Below are positions 36,113 to 45,894 of a DNA stretch of 64,000 bases, piece by piece. The DNA is from CATOSP01 sp965237775 (GTDB taxonomy: Bacteria; Chloroflexota; Dehalococcoidia; Lucifugimonadales; UBA3495), in assembly GCA_965237775.1 (NCBI GenBank), contig OZ250155.1:992001-1056000 (forward strand). Direction: 5' to 3'. The notes beneath the pieces were generated by a model that saw only the letters and a list, made by a program, of their open reading frames with translations, was not told where the DNA came from and did no database searches. The first letter of the stretch is position 1. Each line of letters starts with the position of its first letter. The translations under genes and the position numbers were made by a program.

Positions 36113-36237
36113 GAAAGCGTGATTCCCCGACACCCGCCTAGTATTACCACGACGGTTCAAGGAGGGATGTACGAAGTGCGGCTCGGCGCGTGGCTCGTTC
36201 GTTACTATCCTGCGTCTCCTCGAGCCACCGCAGCAGC

Positions 36238-37048
36238 TCATCCGGCCCGAACCGTTCCCTGGGAAGCACTTCCCGCACCACCCGGTAGACCTGAGGCCTC
36301 GTGATCCGGGGCATCTTTTCCCCCCCAAGCCTGTTGCAGGCTCAGCAGAAAAGCTCCGCCCAGCAGGCACAGGGCAACGTGGTGATGCCAGCCAGGCCAG
36401 GTCCGGGTCTCGTACTCGTCCAGTCCCACGTCGCTCTTCTCCGTCTCGAACTCCGTTTCAATGCGCTACCTGGAACCGCCCACGTAGGCCAGCGTCTCCA
36501 GGGGAGTGTCCTCGGGAGCATTGGACAGATAGTAGCGGGGCTCGCTGCCGTCCAGGTTCCGGCGGTAGATGCCCCAGTGGATTTCGCCGGGCTTCCGCTT
36601 GCTGGTTGGCCGCACCCGCTGGGCACTGAACTGGTAGCTGCAGGGACCCTGGCTTCCCTCGGCCACCGTTATCTCCCGCCAGGCATCCCCCGGCAATTCA
36701 TCGCTGCGCTGGTCCATAGTCCGGCGCTGACCGTCTCGCAACTTGGGTTTGCGGGGACGCCCGAATCCCTGATACCCCGCACTGGTGCAAGCCGGCTCCA
36801 CCAGCCACACCGTGCTGCCGCCGGGGACGTCCAGCACGTAGTGCGTCCCCAGCACCGCCAACCCGTCCCGGAAGGACGGGGACATCCCGAAGGTGTCGTC
36901 CCCAGCAACCCACTTGGCCCTGAGGTGGCCGCGCTCCAAGGCCCGCTCCAGCAGCTCCAAGGCCAACCCGGTCTTCGACCGGTAGCTCCGTCTCTCCTCC
37001 GGCACCCCTGCCGCTGCGCACCGGCCTTTGTCCAAGGTCCAACTCTCC
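36238..37048 (-). pseudogene. IS701-family transposase remnant (truncated, amber stop)
   Basis: The frame from about 37048 reads WTLDKGRCAAAGVPEE, KTGLALELLERALERG, WVAGDDTFGMSPSFRDGL and YVLDVPGGSTVWL, as in IS701/DDE_5 transposases. The N-terminal third is missing. At 36466-36468 a TAG replaces the Trp of the conserved GGSRWRIE segment, and the same frame then continues with ETEKSDVGLDEYETRTWPGWHHHVALCLL to a stop at 36238. It is thus disrupted at two places. It lies directly upstream of the large lipoprotein gene and may have replaced its original promoter. Confidence 0.78.
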
Positions 37049-37332
37049 GCATGAGTATTTTGGACATGACATTCCGTCGTTTGGTAATTGGGATCAACGC
37101 ACACCTGTGTACGATTCTGTAATCGTCGGCTATGGATGATCCTTCTGCTGATATCTTGGCGCGGGATGTGGTGACGCATCGTCGCGTTCCGGTGGTTGAC
37201 CCATCCGATACTCCCCTTTTGTTTCCCGTCATCGTGCGAGGGAATAAGAGAACGGGGGGTGGGAGATGTAGACACAACCGGTAATCCCCGAATTCACGAG
37301 TTAGAAACAAGGAGGATCACGTAGATCTATCA

Positions 37333-37830
37333 TTGGTTCCCAAGTTAGCAACCGTCCTAGTTATCGGGTTGGTGGCTTTGACCTTTCTGGCGCTCTCCGA
37401 CGGGCCGGAGACCAGCGCGGACGCCCGTGTGGCTACCGGCGACCAGGGGATAACCCACAGCAGTACGGTATACTACGACAAGGACACCAACCCGTTTGTC
37501 GCCTACGTGGACAAGGTGTACTGGGGCGCCCGGCCGGCAGAGGACCTTAATTGGAACGAGTTCGGGCCCCAGTGGAAGCGAGACACAACCCTATATAAGG
37601 CATGGGACGGCAATTCGTGGGAAACGGAAGCATCGGTGAACGACGGGCCTTGGCGGTCCTGCGGAAGTTCGGTTAATGGCCTGTGCTGGTGGAATCTGAA
37701 TAACGACGTGACGCTGGAAGGCTCCGCCCGCGTGGACCAGCGACTCAGGTACGCCTACTACGCGGCCCTGGCCTTCGATTCGCAGAAAGTTAGTTGGTCC
37801 GGACAATGGCACAGGCATTTTCTTGAATAG
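37333..37830 (+). CDS. Secreted protein of unknown function
   Basis: The 165-aa protein has an N-terminal hydrophobic stretch (LATVLVIGLVALTFLALS) and a likely signal cleavage after SADA. The mature part is rich in Trp, Tyr and Asn and has two Cys (SCGSS and GLCWWN) that could form a disulfide. The assigned start is TTG at 37333; the nearest GGAGG (37311-37315) is somewhat far, so the start is uncertain. It precedes another secreted protein gene by 14 bases, in an apparent two-gene operon. I recognise no family. Confidence 0.55.
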   Translation: MVPKLATVLVIGLVALTFLALSDGPETSADARVATGDQGITHSSTVYYDKDTNPFVAYVDKVYWGARPAEDLNWNEFGPQWKRDTTLYKAWDGNSWETEASVNDGPWRSCGSSVNGLCWWNLNNDVTLEGSARVDQRLRYAYYAALAFDSQKVSWSGQWHRHFLE

Positions 37831-37844
37831 AAGGGAGGTATCAA

Positions 37845-38492
37845 ATGGCTAGTAGCCAAACGCTAAGGTTGGGCCTAGTATTGCTCATCGCCACGGTGGC
37901 CGCTACGAGCGTCGTCGTCGCGATGTCGGTCTGGGCCGATGGACCTCCTGGCCGGGTCATCCCGACATGGCCCCCGTTCACGATGGTGTACGAGACCGAT
38001 GGGGCCGTGTATTCGATGGGGTCGTCCCCATCCGTGACCACCAGAGAGGTGCGGCGGCCGGAGTATCAGTCCCGGAGCCAGTGGACCGACACCGTCGTCG
38101 AGGCCCCCACCATCACCTACCCGGTGGGATGGTCCAGCAGGGAGGGGGTCTCCACACGGGTTGACGGAGACTCCTACACCGAGTACGACTCCTCTGGCGA
38201 ATTGACGTATGCGGAAACGCTTGAGGAGAACGAAACTAGGCTAGCTGGCTCCCTGCCGCTACCGTTCTCCCTCGAGGAATCGGGCGTTGAGACTGAGCCT
38301 GCCGTGACCAGCGCGAAGGTGTGCTTCAACGACGAATGCACCGAAAACGCCGCGGGCCTGCTGCACAGGATGGCCAACGGAGCCGAGGTCGTGTACGTGG
38401 ACGACGCCCGGGGTATTCCGCTACGGGTGGGCGACGTGCTCTTCGTGAAGGAGATCCGTATCAAGGACGCCAGGCAACAGATCGCGCGGTAA
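37845..38492 (+). CDS. Secreted or membrane-anchored protein of unknown function
   Basis: The protein has 215 aa; the ATG is preceded by GGGAGG. An N-terminal hydrophobic helix (LGLVLLIATVAATSVVVAMSV) serves as signal or anchor. The mature part is acidic, with beta-strand-like repeats of Val/Thr, and two Cys in VCFNDECTEN. The C-terminal GIPLRVGDVLFVKEIRI resembles a small beta domain but is not assignable. It forms a pair with the secreted protein gene just upstream. Confidence 0.6.
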   Translation: MASSQTLRLGLVLLIATVAATSVVVAMSVWADGPPGRVIPTWPPFTMVYETDGAVYSMGSSPSVTTREVRRPEYQSRSQWTDTVVEAPTITYPVGWSSREGVSTRVDGDSYTEYDSSGELTYAETLEENETRLAGSLPLPFSLEESGVETEPAVTSAKVCFNDECTENAAGLLHRMANGAEVVYVDDARGIPLRVGDVLFVKEIRIKDARQQIAR

Positions 38493-38553
38493 AGTGGTCA
38501 CGTACGCCCCTCCCTGCCACTCACGCTAACTGGGGCGCGGTCGGCCACCCGGA

Positions 38554-38772
38554 TTGTCGGTGGGTTTCGTAATCCAGATGTTCGGGTGGCCGCCCAACTC
38601 TTCCTCGGTCGGCACAAAGAAAAACCTGCTGCTTATTCGTGCTCTCCTGTTGTTAGAAGCGGCCCTGTTCGCCTTCGCTTGGTTCCACTGGTTCTGGGTG
38701 TCCTGGGCCATACCACTGTTCGTGGGCATGGGCGGCATTGGCTACATTTCCGTGGGCGCCACCGTGCTGTAG
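38554..38772 (+). CDS. Possible small membrane protein
   Basis: This 72-codon frame starts at TTG and contains two hydrophobic stretches (LLLIRALLLLEAALFAFAWF and WAIPLFVGMGGIGYISVGA). There is no clear ribosome-binding site, and it borders a decayed CoA-transferase gene, so it may itself be a fragment or chance frame. Confidence 0.3.
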   Translation: MSVGFVIQMFGWPPNSSSVGTKKNLLLIRALLLLEAALFAFAWFHWFWVSWAIPLFVGMGGIGYISVGATVL

Positions 38773-38787
38773 CTTTCCGCGCCGGGG

Positions 38788-39283
38788 CCAAGATTCCTGG
38801 GTTGCGATTGCCGTTCGTTCCAACGCCGAATGGCGCCGTCTCTGCGAGGTTATGGACCGCCCCGACCTTGCTTCTGACCCCCGATATTCAACCCTCTACG
38901 GGCGGACGGAGCACATCAACCTATTGGAACTATCGGTCGAGGAATGGACATCCGATCAGGAGGCTGACACGGTGACGGAGAAGCTGCGGGCCGTTGGCAT
39001 CCCCTCCGCTCCGGTAGCCAACGCAGCACAGGTCCTGTAGAACCCCCAGCTAAACGGGAGGGCTTTCTTCGACGATGTGACCCACCCGCTGACCGGCGCT
39101 TACCGCCACGCAGGGACGCCCTGGAGACTCATCCACTCCCCCGCAAGCCCCGCGGCCCGTCCCCAATGCTGGGCCAACACAGCGTCCAGGTCTTCCGCGA
39201 CCTGCTCGGCATCCCAGAAAAGGGGATCGCCAGCCTGATTGACCGGGGCATCACCGGAGACACCCCCGACCCGGAGGAGTAGA
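38788..39283 (+). pseudogene. CaiB/BaiF CoA-transferase, C-terminal remnant
   Basis: The frame reads WVAIAVRSNAEWRRLCEVMD, LASDPRYSTLYGRTEHIN and LRAVGIPSAPVANAAQVL, the C-terminal third of family III CoA-transferases. A TAG at 39038 replaces a Gln. Similarity continues (NPQLNGRAFFDDVTHPLTG), then shifts frame near 39155 and ends with PMLGQHSVQVFRDLLGIP to a stop at 39281-39283. The N-terminal two thirds, including the catalytic Asp, are absent. It is a decayed paralogue of the intact gene at 31835-33109, not an exact copy of it. Confidence 0.75.
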
Positions 39284-39296
39284 GAGAAAAGCTCCG

Positions 39297-39430
39297 CTCA
39301 CCCTGATCGTAGCGCAGTCGAAGGGGCAGCCGGCATTCCGTGCTTGACCCGGAATCCAGGACCTCCTGCCCCAAACAGCGCCCCAGCGCCGGACCACTCC
39401 TGGGTTCCAGGTTTCGCTGGAACAACGGTT
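39297..39430. repeat. Dispersed-repeat remnants
   Basis: A CCTGATCGTAGCGCAGTCGAAGG motif (REP-like, degenerate) is followed by GCTTGACCCGGAATCCAGG, which matches, in reverse, one end of the interior repeat of the MITE-like elements. The remaining bases to the permease gene show nothing recognisable. Confidence 0.5.
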
Positions 39431-39592
39431 AGAGCCTGAGGTGCTAGTATTACAATGACGGTACGCAATAAAAGGATCTTGAGCACATCTCCATGGCTAC
39501 CTGACCACGCGCCTGCCAACCTTGTGGCCTTTCCTCCCGCGGAGCCATTTCCGACCAAGAACTGGGCAAATTGAGGAAGCGTCGTTGTAATA

Positions 39593-40504
39593 CTAGTGCG
39601 CCCCCCTCAACCGTGGGTCCCAAACGTCGCGCAGGGCGTCCCCGAAAAGGTTGAAGGCCATCACCACCGCCGTAATGGCGATGCCCGGCCAGAGGCCCAA
39701 CAAAGGCTGCACGATCATGAACTCGCGTCCCTCCCGCGATAGCATCCCGCCCCATGTCGGCGCCGGAGGCGGCACTCCCAGGCCAAGGAAGCTCAGAGAC
39801 GACTCCGCCAGGATAGCCCCGCCCAACGAGACGGTCGAAACGATAATGATGGGGGCCATGACGTTCGGCAAAATATGCCTCGTGCCGACGCGAATCCTAG
39901 TCGCGCCAATCGCCTGGGCCGCCACGATGTATTCGTTCTCTTTGGTGGACAGCACCGCGCTCCGCACCAAACGCGAGGTCCCCGGTATCGCCCCGATGCC
40001 GATCGCGATTGAAACGTTCAACAGGCTGGGCCCCAGCATCGACACCAAAACGAGGATCAGCACCAGCCCCGGAAACGCGATCCAGGCGTCAATGAACCGT
40101 TGAACGTAGAGGTCCAGCTTACCGCCTTGGAAGCCCGACACCAGCCCGATTACCGACCCGGCGCCGGTGCCTATCGCCACGGCGACGAAGCCGACGGTGA
40201 TGGATACCTTCGCCCCGTGGACGATGCGGCTGTAGATATCCCGCCCCAGGTGGTCCGTGCCCATCCAGAAATCCCAACTTGGCCCCTCCAGGATTCTTCC
40301 CGCGTGCTGAAACAAGGGGTCGGCCCGGGAAATCCAGGGCGCAAATATGGCAGCGGCAAACATCAGCAAAATCACGATCCCGGACACTCCGCCCAGTGGC
40401 CGGCGCCTGATGAAATTGCCGCTGGTGATTGCCGCCCGGCTGATGGGCCGGGTCAACAATTGACCAAGCGTCGCCCCGGATTGTCCTGTCTGTTGTTCCA
40501 GCAT
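39593..40504 (-). CDS. Peptide/nickel-type ABC transporter permease (DppC-like)
   Basis: The 303-aa membrane protein starts with a cytoplasmic N-terminus and a first helix (GVSGIVILLMFAAAIFAPWI). The membrane domain carries the EAA-loop pattern (EYIVAAQAIGATRIRVGTRHILPNVMAPIII) that contacts the ATPase. Periplasmic GTDHLGRDIYSRIVHGAKVS is a DppC/OppC signature. It is the last gene of the importer operon (binding protein, DppB, DppC); no ATPase genes follow, so the pump must use ATPases encoded elsewhere. The ligand may be a peptide, opine or other small molecule. Confidence 0.92.
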   Translation of the reverse strand: MLEQQTGQSGATLGQLLTRPISRAAITSGNFIRRRPLGGVSGIVILLMFAAAIFAPWISRADPLFQHAGRILEGPSWDFWMGTDHLGRDIYSRIVHGAKVSITVGFVAVAIGTGAGSVIGLVSGFQGGKLDLYVQRFIDAWIAFPGLVLILVLVSMLGPSLLNVSIAIGIGAIPGTSRLVRSAVLSTKENEYIVAAQAIGATRIRVGTRHILPNVMAPIIIVSTVSLGGAILAESSLSFLGLGVPPPAPTWGGMLSREGREFMIVQPLLGLWPGIAITAVVMAFNLFGDALRDVWDPRLRGAH

Positions 40505-40519
40505 TCGATGTCCTGGCGG

Positions 40520-41470
40520 CTAGCTGTACCGCACCCGTGGATCGAACCATGTATAGCTGATGTCCACGATCAAATTGATTAGCATGATCGCCAGGCCGTA
40601 GAAGAGAACGTTAATCTGGAGCTGGGTCATGTCGGAGTTATTGATCGCGGTGATCATGGACCTTCCAACCCCTGGCAGACCAAAGATGTTCTCGATGATG
40701 ATGCTCCCGTTGACCAGACCGGCGATGCTCGCTCCCCAGATGGTGATCACGGGAATCAGCGCGTTCTTGAGTACATGGCGTATCAGCACCATGGTTTCCG
40801 ACAGCCCCTTGGCCCTGGCCGTGCGAACATAGTCCTGTCGCAGCACCTCTAGCACCGTGGAACGCGTCATCCGCATCTTCGTGGCCGAGCCGTTGAGCCC
40901 AATGATCGCCGAGGGCAGGAAGAGCTGCTTCAGGTTGGTGATGGGGTCTTCCCAGAAGGGAACGTATCCGATGGGCGGGGCCCATAAGAACCAGTACGCC
41001 CCGAAAATAATCACCAGTGTCGCGATCCAGAATGAGGGCGCGGCCAACATGCCGATGCTGCCGGTCCGCAGCAGGTAGTCCAACCAGGTGTCCTGCCGCA
41101 CGGCCGAGAGTACCCCAATCGGTATGGCTATGCTGATGGAGAGGATCTGGCTGAATAGAATCAGCTCGATGCTGATTGGTATCGCCCGAAGCAGTTGGTC
41201 CATGACGGGACGTCCGGTAAACAGGGAGACACCGGCGTCAAATTTGAGGAGTCCCCACAGCCACTCCCCGTACTGAACGTAAAGAGGCTTGTCCAGCCCA
41301 AGCCTCTCCCGCATCAGGTCCATCTGCTCAGGCCGGAGGTTGGTCCCCTCTTCGATCTGCGCCAGTACGGCGTCGCCCGGCACGATGTGCATGAGGCCGA
41401 AAGTGAGGGTCACCACCAGGATGATGGTAGGGACCATCAGCAAGACCCTTTGGACGATGTAGCCTGTCAT
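40520..41470 (-). CDS. Peptide/nickel-type ABC transporter permease (DppB-like)
   Basis: The 316-aa protein has six predicted helices. The N-terminal GYIVQRVLLMVPTIILVVTL with the following HIVPGDAV loop is the DppB/OppB pattern. The EAA loop reads DYVRTARAKGLSETMVLIRHVLKNALIPVIT. The C-terminal YTWFDPRVRYS is also typical. It pairs with the DppC-like gene 15 bases downstream to form the membrane channel, and lies 104 bases after the binding-protein gene. Confidence 0.92.
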   Translation of the reverse strand: MTGYIVQRVLLMVPTIILVVTLTFGLMHIVPGDAVLAQIEEGTNLRPEQMDLMRERLGLDKPLYVQYGEWLWGLLKFDAGVSLFTGRPVMDQLLRAIPISIELILFSQILSISIAIPIGVLSAVRQDTWLDYLLRTGSIGMLAAPSFWIATLVIIFGAYWFLWAPPIGYVPFWEDPITNLKQLFLPSAIIGLNGSATKMRMTRSTVLEVLRQDYVRTARAKGLSETMVLIRHVLKNALIPVITIWGASIAGLVNGSIIIENIFGLPGVGRSMITAINNSDMTQLQINVLFYGLAIMLINLIVDISYTWFDPRVRYS

Positions 41471-41574
41471 CCTAGTGGCTCCTCAGTTGTCCGGCGGCGT
41501 GGCCCGAAGCGGGAAACGCCCGGAGCGCCGCCGAGGCCTTGAGCAAATTGGAAAGCCTGGACCGGGGACCTTCC

Positions 41575-43374
41575 CTATTTGTCGAACCAGATGTACTTCT
41601 CGTCAGGTTCGTCGGACGCCACGTCCGCGATGGCCGCGTTCTTAACCCAGCTCTGCACTAGCTGTTGTACAACCCGGGAGGGGTTGGGGATAATCCCCAG
41701 GGCCTGGTCGGCGCAGTAGCGGGAGAAGTCCTGAAGGATCGCCCCACGCCTGTTCCGGTCGAATTCGACCTCCTGCTCGGCCATCCAGGCAATAACTTTC
41801 GGGTCGTTGACCCGCATGAAGTTTCGAGGGCCGCCCGGGACGTAACCGCCCAGCATCTCGTCTGGCTCCACACCCGTGCTATGGGGCTGCTGCACCGTAT
41901 CGAAGTTGCCTTCGATCACGGTGGCGCGGCCTTCACCCACCGGGACCGGGTTGATAGTGACATCGAAGCCCGCCGCCTGAAGGTCGGCCTGGCGCATCAC
42001 CGCTATGTCCTGGTTGTCCTGGCTGTATCCGGTGAAGGTCATGATCTCGAACTTGAACTCTCCCGGACCGAACCCCGCTTCAGCCAGCAGCGCCTTCGCC
42101 TTTTCCGAGTTGTACGGATAGAGTTGCCTTAACTCGTCCTGCTCCAGAGAGTAGCCGCGGAGTGCGCTCGGAATACAGGCGTTGTACTTGCCCCGGCCGT
42201 GATACAGGTCCTGGATCACCCGGTCGTTGTTGACGGCCAACTGGACGGCCTGCCTGACCCTCACGTCCTGCCACTTGGGGTTTTCCATGTTGAGCATCAG
42301 TCCGCTGGTGGTATTCGCCAGTCCCGTGGTCTCCCGGATGCTAACGTCGGGGAGGGCCTGCCTGATCCGGTCCAGGTCCTGGGGACGCCTGGGTTGGTAG
42401 AAATCAATCTGACGGGAAACGAAGGCCGCCTCCTGCGCGGAGCGGTCCGGGATTATATACCATTGCACCTCGTCCAGATATGGGTATGGCTGCTCGAAGT
42501 AATCCGGGTTCCTGACGTAGGTGTAACGGCTGCCCGGTTCCTCCCTCTCGTATAGGAACGGACCGGTGCCCACGAGGCTATCCTGCGCCACGCCGAAGTC
42601 CGCCCCCTTGTGGTCCACGAACTCCTGGTTGGTGATCCACGCCGCCTCACCGTCGGCAACCCTGTAAAGCCAGGAAGCCAGCGGACGGTCGATGGTCTGC
42701 ACCACCGTGTACTGGTCGGGAGTCTCCACGCTCACCAGACCATCGTAAAAGCCCGCAAACCGCGACGAATCTTCGTGCATCCGTTTCCAGGCCAGCCTGA
42801 TGTCTTCAGAATTAAGCTCCCGCCCGTTCAGGGGTTCCCGGTCGTGCCATTTCACGCCTTTTCTCAGGTGGAACGTGAACTTGGTACCAGTATCGTCGAT
42901 GTCCCATGTCTCGGCCAGGTCGGGGAAAAATATCAGGTCGCCGTACCGCGCCTCTTCCGGCCAGGCCAACGACTTGTATCTGATCACCCTGTTGTGGGTC
43001 AGGTGAACATGGTTGGTCAGCAGCGAGAAGCTGGTCGCATGAGGATCGAACGTCGGTGGGTCGGAACGCTGCGCCAGGGCCAGGGTCCCGCCGTACACCG
43101 GCTTCAAGGTAACGGTTGGAGTAACCTCCACCTGGACTTCCCTCACAACCTCCTTTACGACCTCCTTTACCACTTCCCTATCCACTGGGACGTCCCGAAC
43201 AACCTCTTTCACTACCTGCTTTTCTACCAACACCTCTTTCGGGACTTCTTTGATTACTTCCTCTCTGATGACCACCGGCTCGGCGGTGCCGCCGCAGGCC
43301 GCCAGCCCGAGAAGCAGCAGAGTCACCAGGGACATGATTATGGGTCTTCGGCTCACCCTCGAAACATTGGCCAT
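41575..43374 (-). CDS. ABC transporter substrate-binding lipoprotein, family 5 (DppA/OppA-like)
   Basis: The 599-aa protein has a lipoprotein signal (LLLLGLAACGG, Cys near residue 28). Residues 32-85 are a repetitive Val/Glu/Lys-rich segment (repeats of the type VVKEVV and VPVDREVV), a feature common in Chloroflexota binding proteins that probably acts as a spacer. The SBP_bac_5 domain follows: TLALAQRSDPPTFDPHATS, DLAETWDIDDTGTKFTFHLRKGVKWHD and VRQAVQLAVNNDRVIQDL. The ligand is not predictable. It is the first gene of a three-gene importer operon with two permeases. Confidence 0.92.
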   Translation of the reverse strand: MANVSRVSRRPIIMSLVTLLLLGLAACGGTAEPVVIREEVIKEVPKEVLVEKQVVKEVVRDVPVDREVVKEVVKEVVREVQVEVTPTVTLKPVYGGTLALAQRSDPPTFDPHATSFSLLTNHVHLTHNRVIRYKSLAWPEEARYGDLIFFPDLAETWDIDDTGTKFTFHLRKGVKWHDREPLNGRELNSEDIRLAWKRMHEDSSRFAGFYDGLVSVETPDQYTVVQTIDRPLASWLYRVADGEAAWITNQEFVDHKGADFGVAQDSLVGTGPFLYEREEPGSRYTYVRNPDYFEQPYPYLDEVQWYIIPDRSAQEAAFVSRQIDFYQPRRPQDLDRIRQALPDVSIRETTGLANTTSGLMLNMENPKWQDVRVRQAVQLAVNNDRVIQDLYHGRGKYNACIPSALRGYSLEQDELRQLYPYNSEKAKALLAEAGFGPGEFKFEIMTFTGYSQDNQDIAVMRQADLQAAGFDVTINPVPVGEGRATVIEGNFDTVQQPHSTGVEPDEMLGGYVPGGPRNFMRVNDPKVIAWMAEQEVEFDRNRRGAILQDFSRYCADQALGIIPNPSRVVQQLVQSWVKNAAIADVASDEPDEKYIWFDK

Positions 43375-43919
43375 TTCAAACCTCGAATAGTCGTTCTTGC
43401 CGGGACTTCCTGCTGATTTCCGGGCTACTCACGGTCCAAGCCAAGCGGAAACCCACCTAGAGTCCCGTCATTTCGAGTAGGTGTACTCTCGTTATCGGGC
43501 ATTGTCAATACTGAAGGAGCAGCGAGACCGGGTATGGCCTTACGAATTGCGCAGAGCCTTGCGCCGGACGCACAGGGGAATCAAAGGCGAAAGCAGCCTA
43601 GAAGTGGGCGAAAAGGTTAGGGGAGAATCGGGTTGCGTGAACCCTAATTTGTGCGGTGGGACGGTCCACATACAGATCGCGGGTTGGTAGCAAGGTGGCG
43701 ATCCCCGGCTAGGCGCTATCCGGACCACGGGAAGACATTCCGGAGAGCAGACCACCCTGTGGCGGGTGCGCAAGGAGACCCTCATCTTGATTCGCCCGAT
43801 AGCGCACACCCGCAGTGTAGTAATGTAGCAAAGTAGTCCAGAAGGCTAAGAAGGGGGCTAGCGCCGGGCGGCCACACCCCGGTTGTTGCTGCCGATTAGC
43901 CGTACCCTGTGAGGCAGCC
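43375..43919. other. Intergenic region without recognised gene
   Basis: This 545-base stretch lies between the importer operon (minus) and the end of the TypA gene. Short open frames on both strands show no coding character. I see no tRNA and no clear terminator or repeat. Confidence 0.5.
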
Positions 43920-45758
43920 CTAGTCCCTGGGGCGGACTCCGTCGCGCCGTTTGCGCTTTCGGTCCAGGGCGGAGAGATCCATCTTTCGCAGGCGCAGGTT
44001 CTGGGGAGTGACCTCCACCAATTCATCGTCGGCGATGAACTCCAACGATTCTTCGAGGCTCATCTGTATGGTCGCGTTCAGCCGCTTGGCGACGTCCGCG
44101 GTGGATGAGCGCATGTTGGTCAGCTTCTTTTCTTTGCAGACGTTGATCTCAATGTCTCCGTCCCGGCGGTGGGACCCTACAATCATGCCTTCGTAGACCA
44201 TGGTCCCCGGGTCTATGAATGTGTCTCCCCTTCCTTGCGCATTGAGTAAACCATAGGTTACGGCCACCCCGCCTTCGGACGCCACAAGGGCTGCCCTACG
44301 TTGGGACTTAATCTCTCCTTCCATCGGCTCGTAGGAACAGAAGAGACTGCTTTTGACCCCATCGCCCTTGGTTGTGCGGAGGAAGAATCCGTTGAACCCG
44401 ATCAGACCGCGCGTCGGAATTTTGTACTCCAGGTGAACATAGCCGTTCTCGTCGTAACGCATGTCCCGGAGCTGGGCCAGGTGAGTCGAGAGGTATTCAG
44501 TTAAAACCCCGACGTACTCCTCGCTGGCGCTGATGTTCAGAATCTCGTAGGGCTCGTAGATCTTGCCGTCGATGAGTTTGGTCACGGGCGCGGGGCGGGA
44601 TACTTGGAACTCGAACTGTTCGCGGCGCATCGTCTCCACCAGGATGGAAAGGTGCAGCTCGCCCCGCCCGGCAACGTCGAATAAATCAGGGCTGGCGGTG
44701 GGTTCCACTCTGAGGCTGACGTTGGTCCGCAATTCCCGCATCAACCGTTCATGAAGGTTTCGCGACGTGCAATGCACTCCCTCCCGGCCCATGAAAGGGG
44801 AGTTGCTGACTCCGAAAGTCATCCGCACCGTCGGCTCGTTGATGTCAATGGGTGGTAGGGCTTCCGGGTTTTCAGGACAGGCGATGGTGTCCCCGATCGA
44901 CACGCCTTCGGGTCCGGTTACCGCCACAATGTCCCCCGCGTGCGCTTCGGAAACTTCCACCCGTTCCATACCCCGGAACACGAAAATGCGTTCCAAGTTG
45001 TGGATCGAAACCTCGGAGCCGTGGGACAACAGGGCGACGTCATCCCTCAGCCGGAGCGTACCGTTGGTGAGACGGCCTATCGCCACTTGTCCGAGGTAAT
45101 TATCGTAATCTAGCGCCGCGACCAACAACTGTACCGGCGCGGCCGGGTCTCCGGTGGGTGGAGGCACGGAGTCAAGAATGGCTTCAAAAAGGGGTTTCAT
45201 GTCCAGCCCCGGCGCTTCACGGTCGGCGATCGCGTATCCCTGCCTCGCCGACGCATACAGCACCGGATAATCGAGCTGGTCGGAACTGGTGGCCAGTTCC
45301 AGGAACAGGTCCTGGACCATATCTTCAACCTCGGCCACCCGCGCCTCGGGCCGGTCTATCTTGTTAATGACCACCATGGGGGTAACGTTTTGTTGCAGGG
45401 CCTGACGCAACACGTAGGTGGTCTGCGGCATGGGCCCATCTACCGCGTCCACCAGCAGCAAACAGCCGTCGGCCATGTTCATGACGCGTTCAACCTCGCC
45501 GCTGAAGTCGGCATGGCCCGGCGTGTCGATGATGTTGATCCTCACCCCGCCGTAATTAACCGATGCGTTCTTGGCCAGGATCGTAATGCCGCGCTCCCGT
45601 TCCAACGGATTGGTGTCCATAATCAAGGCGCCGACCTGCTGGTGGGCTCGGAGGACCTGACCCTGCTTCAATAGAGCGTCAACCAGCGTCGTTTTGCCAT
45701 GATCGACGTGGGCAATGATGGCCAAGTTGCGAATGCCGTTGTTCTGGTAACTGTTCAA
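43920..45758 (-). CDS. typA: Ribosome-associated GTPase TypA/BipA
   Basis: The 612-aa translation-factor GTPase is of normal family length. G1 is AHVDHGKTT near residue 16, G2/G3 include ERERGITI and DTPGHADFSGEVER, G4 is NKIDRPEA and G5 YASARQGYA. The beta-barrel domain 2, EF-G-like domains and the TypA-specific C-terminal domain (RGDTFIDPGTMVYEGMIVG, VEVTPQNLRLRK) are all present. TypA binds the ribosome in a GTP-dependent manner and supports assembly of the 50S subunit under stress or cold. The start is an ATG at 45758. Confidence 0.97.
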   Translation of the reverse strand: MNSYQNNGIRNLAIIAHVDHGKTTLVDALLKQGQVLRAHQQVGALIMDTNPLERERGITILAKNASVNYGGVRINIIDTPGHADFSGEVERVMNMADGCLLLVDAVDGPMPQTTYVLRQALQQNVTPMVVINKIDRPEARVAEVEDMVQDLFLELATSSDQLDYPVLYASARQGYAIADREAPGLDMKPLFEAILDSVPPPTGDPAAPVQLLVAALDYDNYLGQVAIGRLTNGTLRLRDDVALLSHGSEVSIHNLERIFVFRGMERVEVSEAHAGDIVAVTGPEGVSIGDTIACPENPEALPPIDINEPTVRMTFGVSNSPFMGREGVHCTSRNLHERLMRELRTNVSLRVEPTASPDLFDVAGRGELHLSILVETMRREQFEFQVSRPAPVTKLIDGKIYEPYEILNISASEEYVGVLTEYLSTHLAQLRDMRYDENGYVHLEYKIPTRGLIGFNGFFLRTTKGDGVKSSLFCSYEPMEGEIKSQRRAALVASEGGVAVTYGLLNAQGRGDTFIDPGTMVYEGMIVGSHRRDGDIEINVCKEKKLTNMRSSTADVAKRLNATIQMSLEESLEFIADDELVEVTPQNLRLRKMDLSALDRKRKRRDGVRPRD

Positions 45759-45894
45759 GTTTGTTCACCCTTGCATCCATGATAACACCAGGGCGGAGTT
45801 ATTGCTGGCATACATGGAATTCAATATGTACTCATTAGCCCCTGATCGTGCGTCCTGTGAACCAGGAGACGGAGCATCTGCCCGGTTCCAACGG

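Noticed and set aside
36466..36468. In-frame TAG codons (here, at 39038 and at 60726) as pyrrolysine
   Set aside because: Two are in decayed genes at Trp and Gln positions, and one in an unrecognised small frame; nothing suggests Pyl use.
43481..43919. Short open frames between the importer and TypA
   Set aside because: No ribosome-binding sites, no family resemblance and Arg-rich shadow composition.
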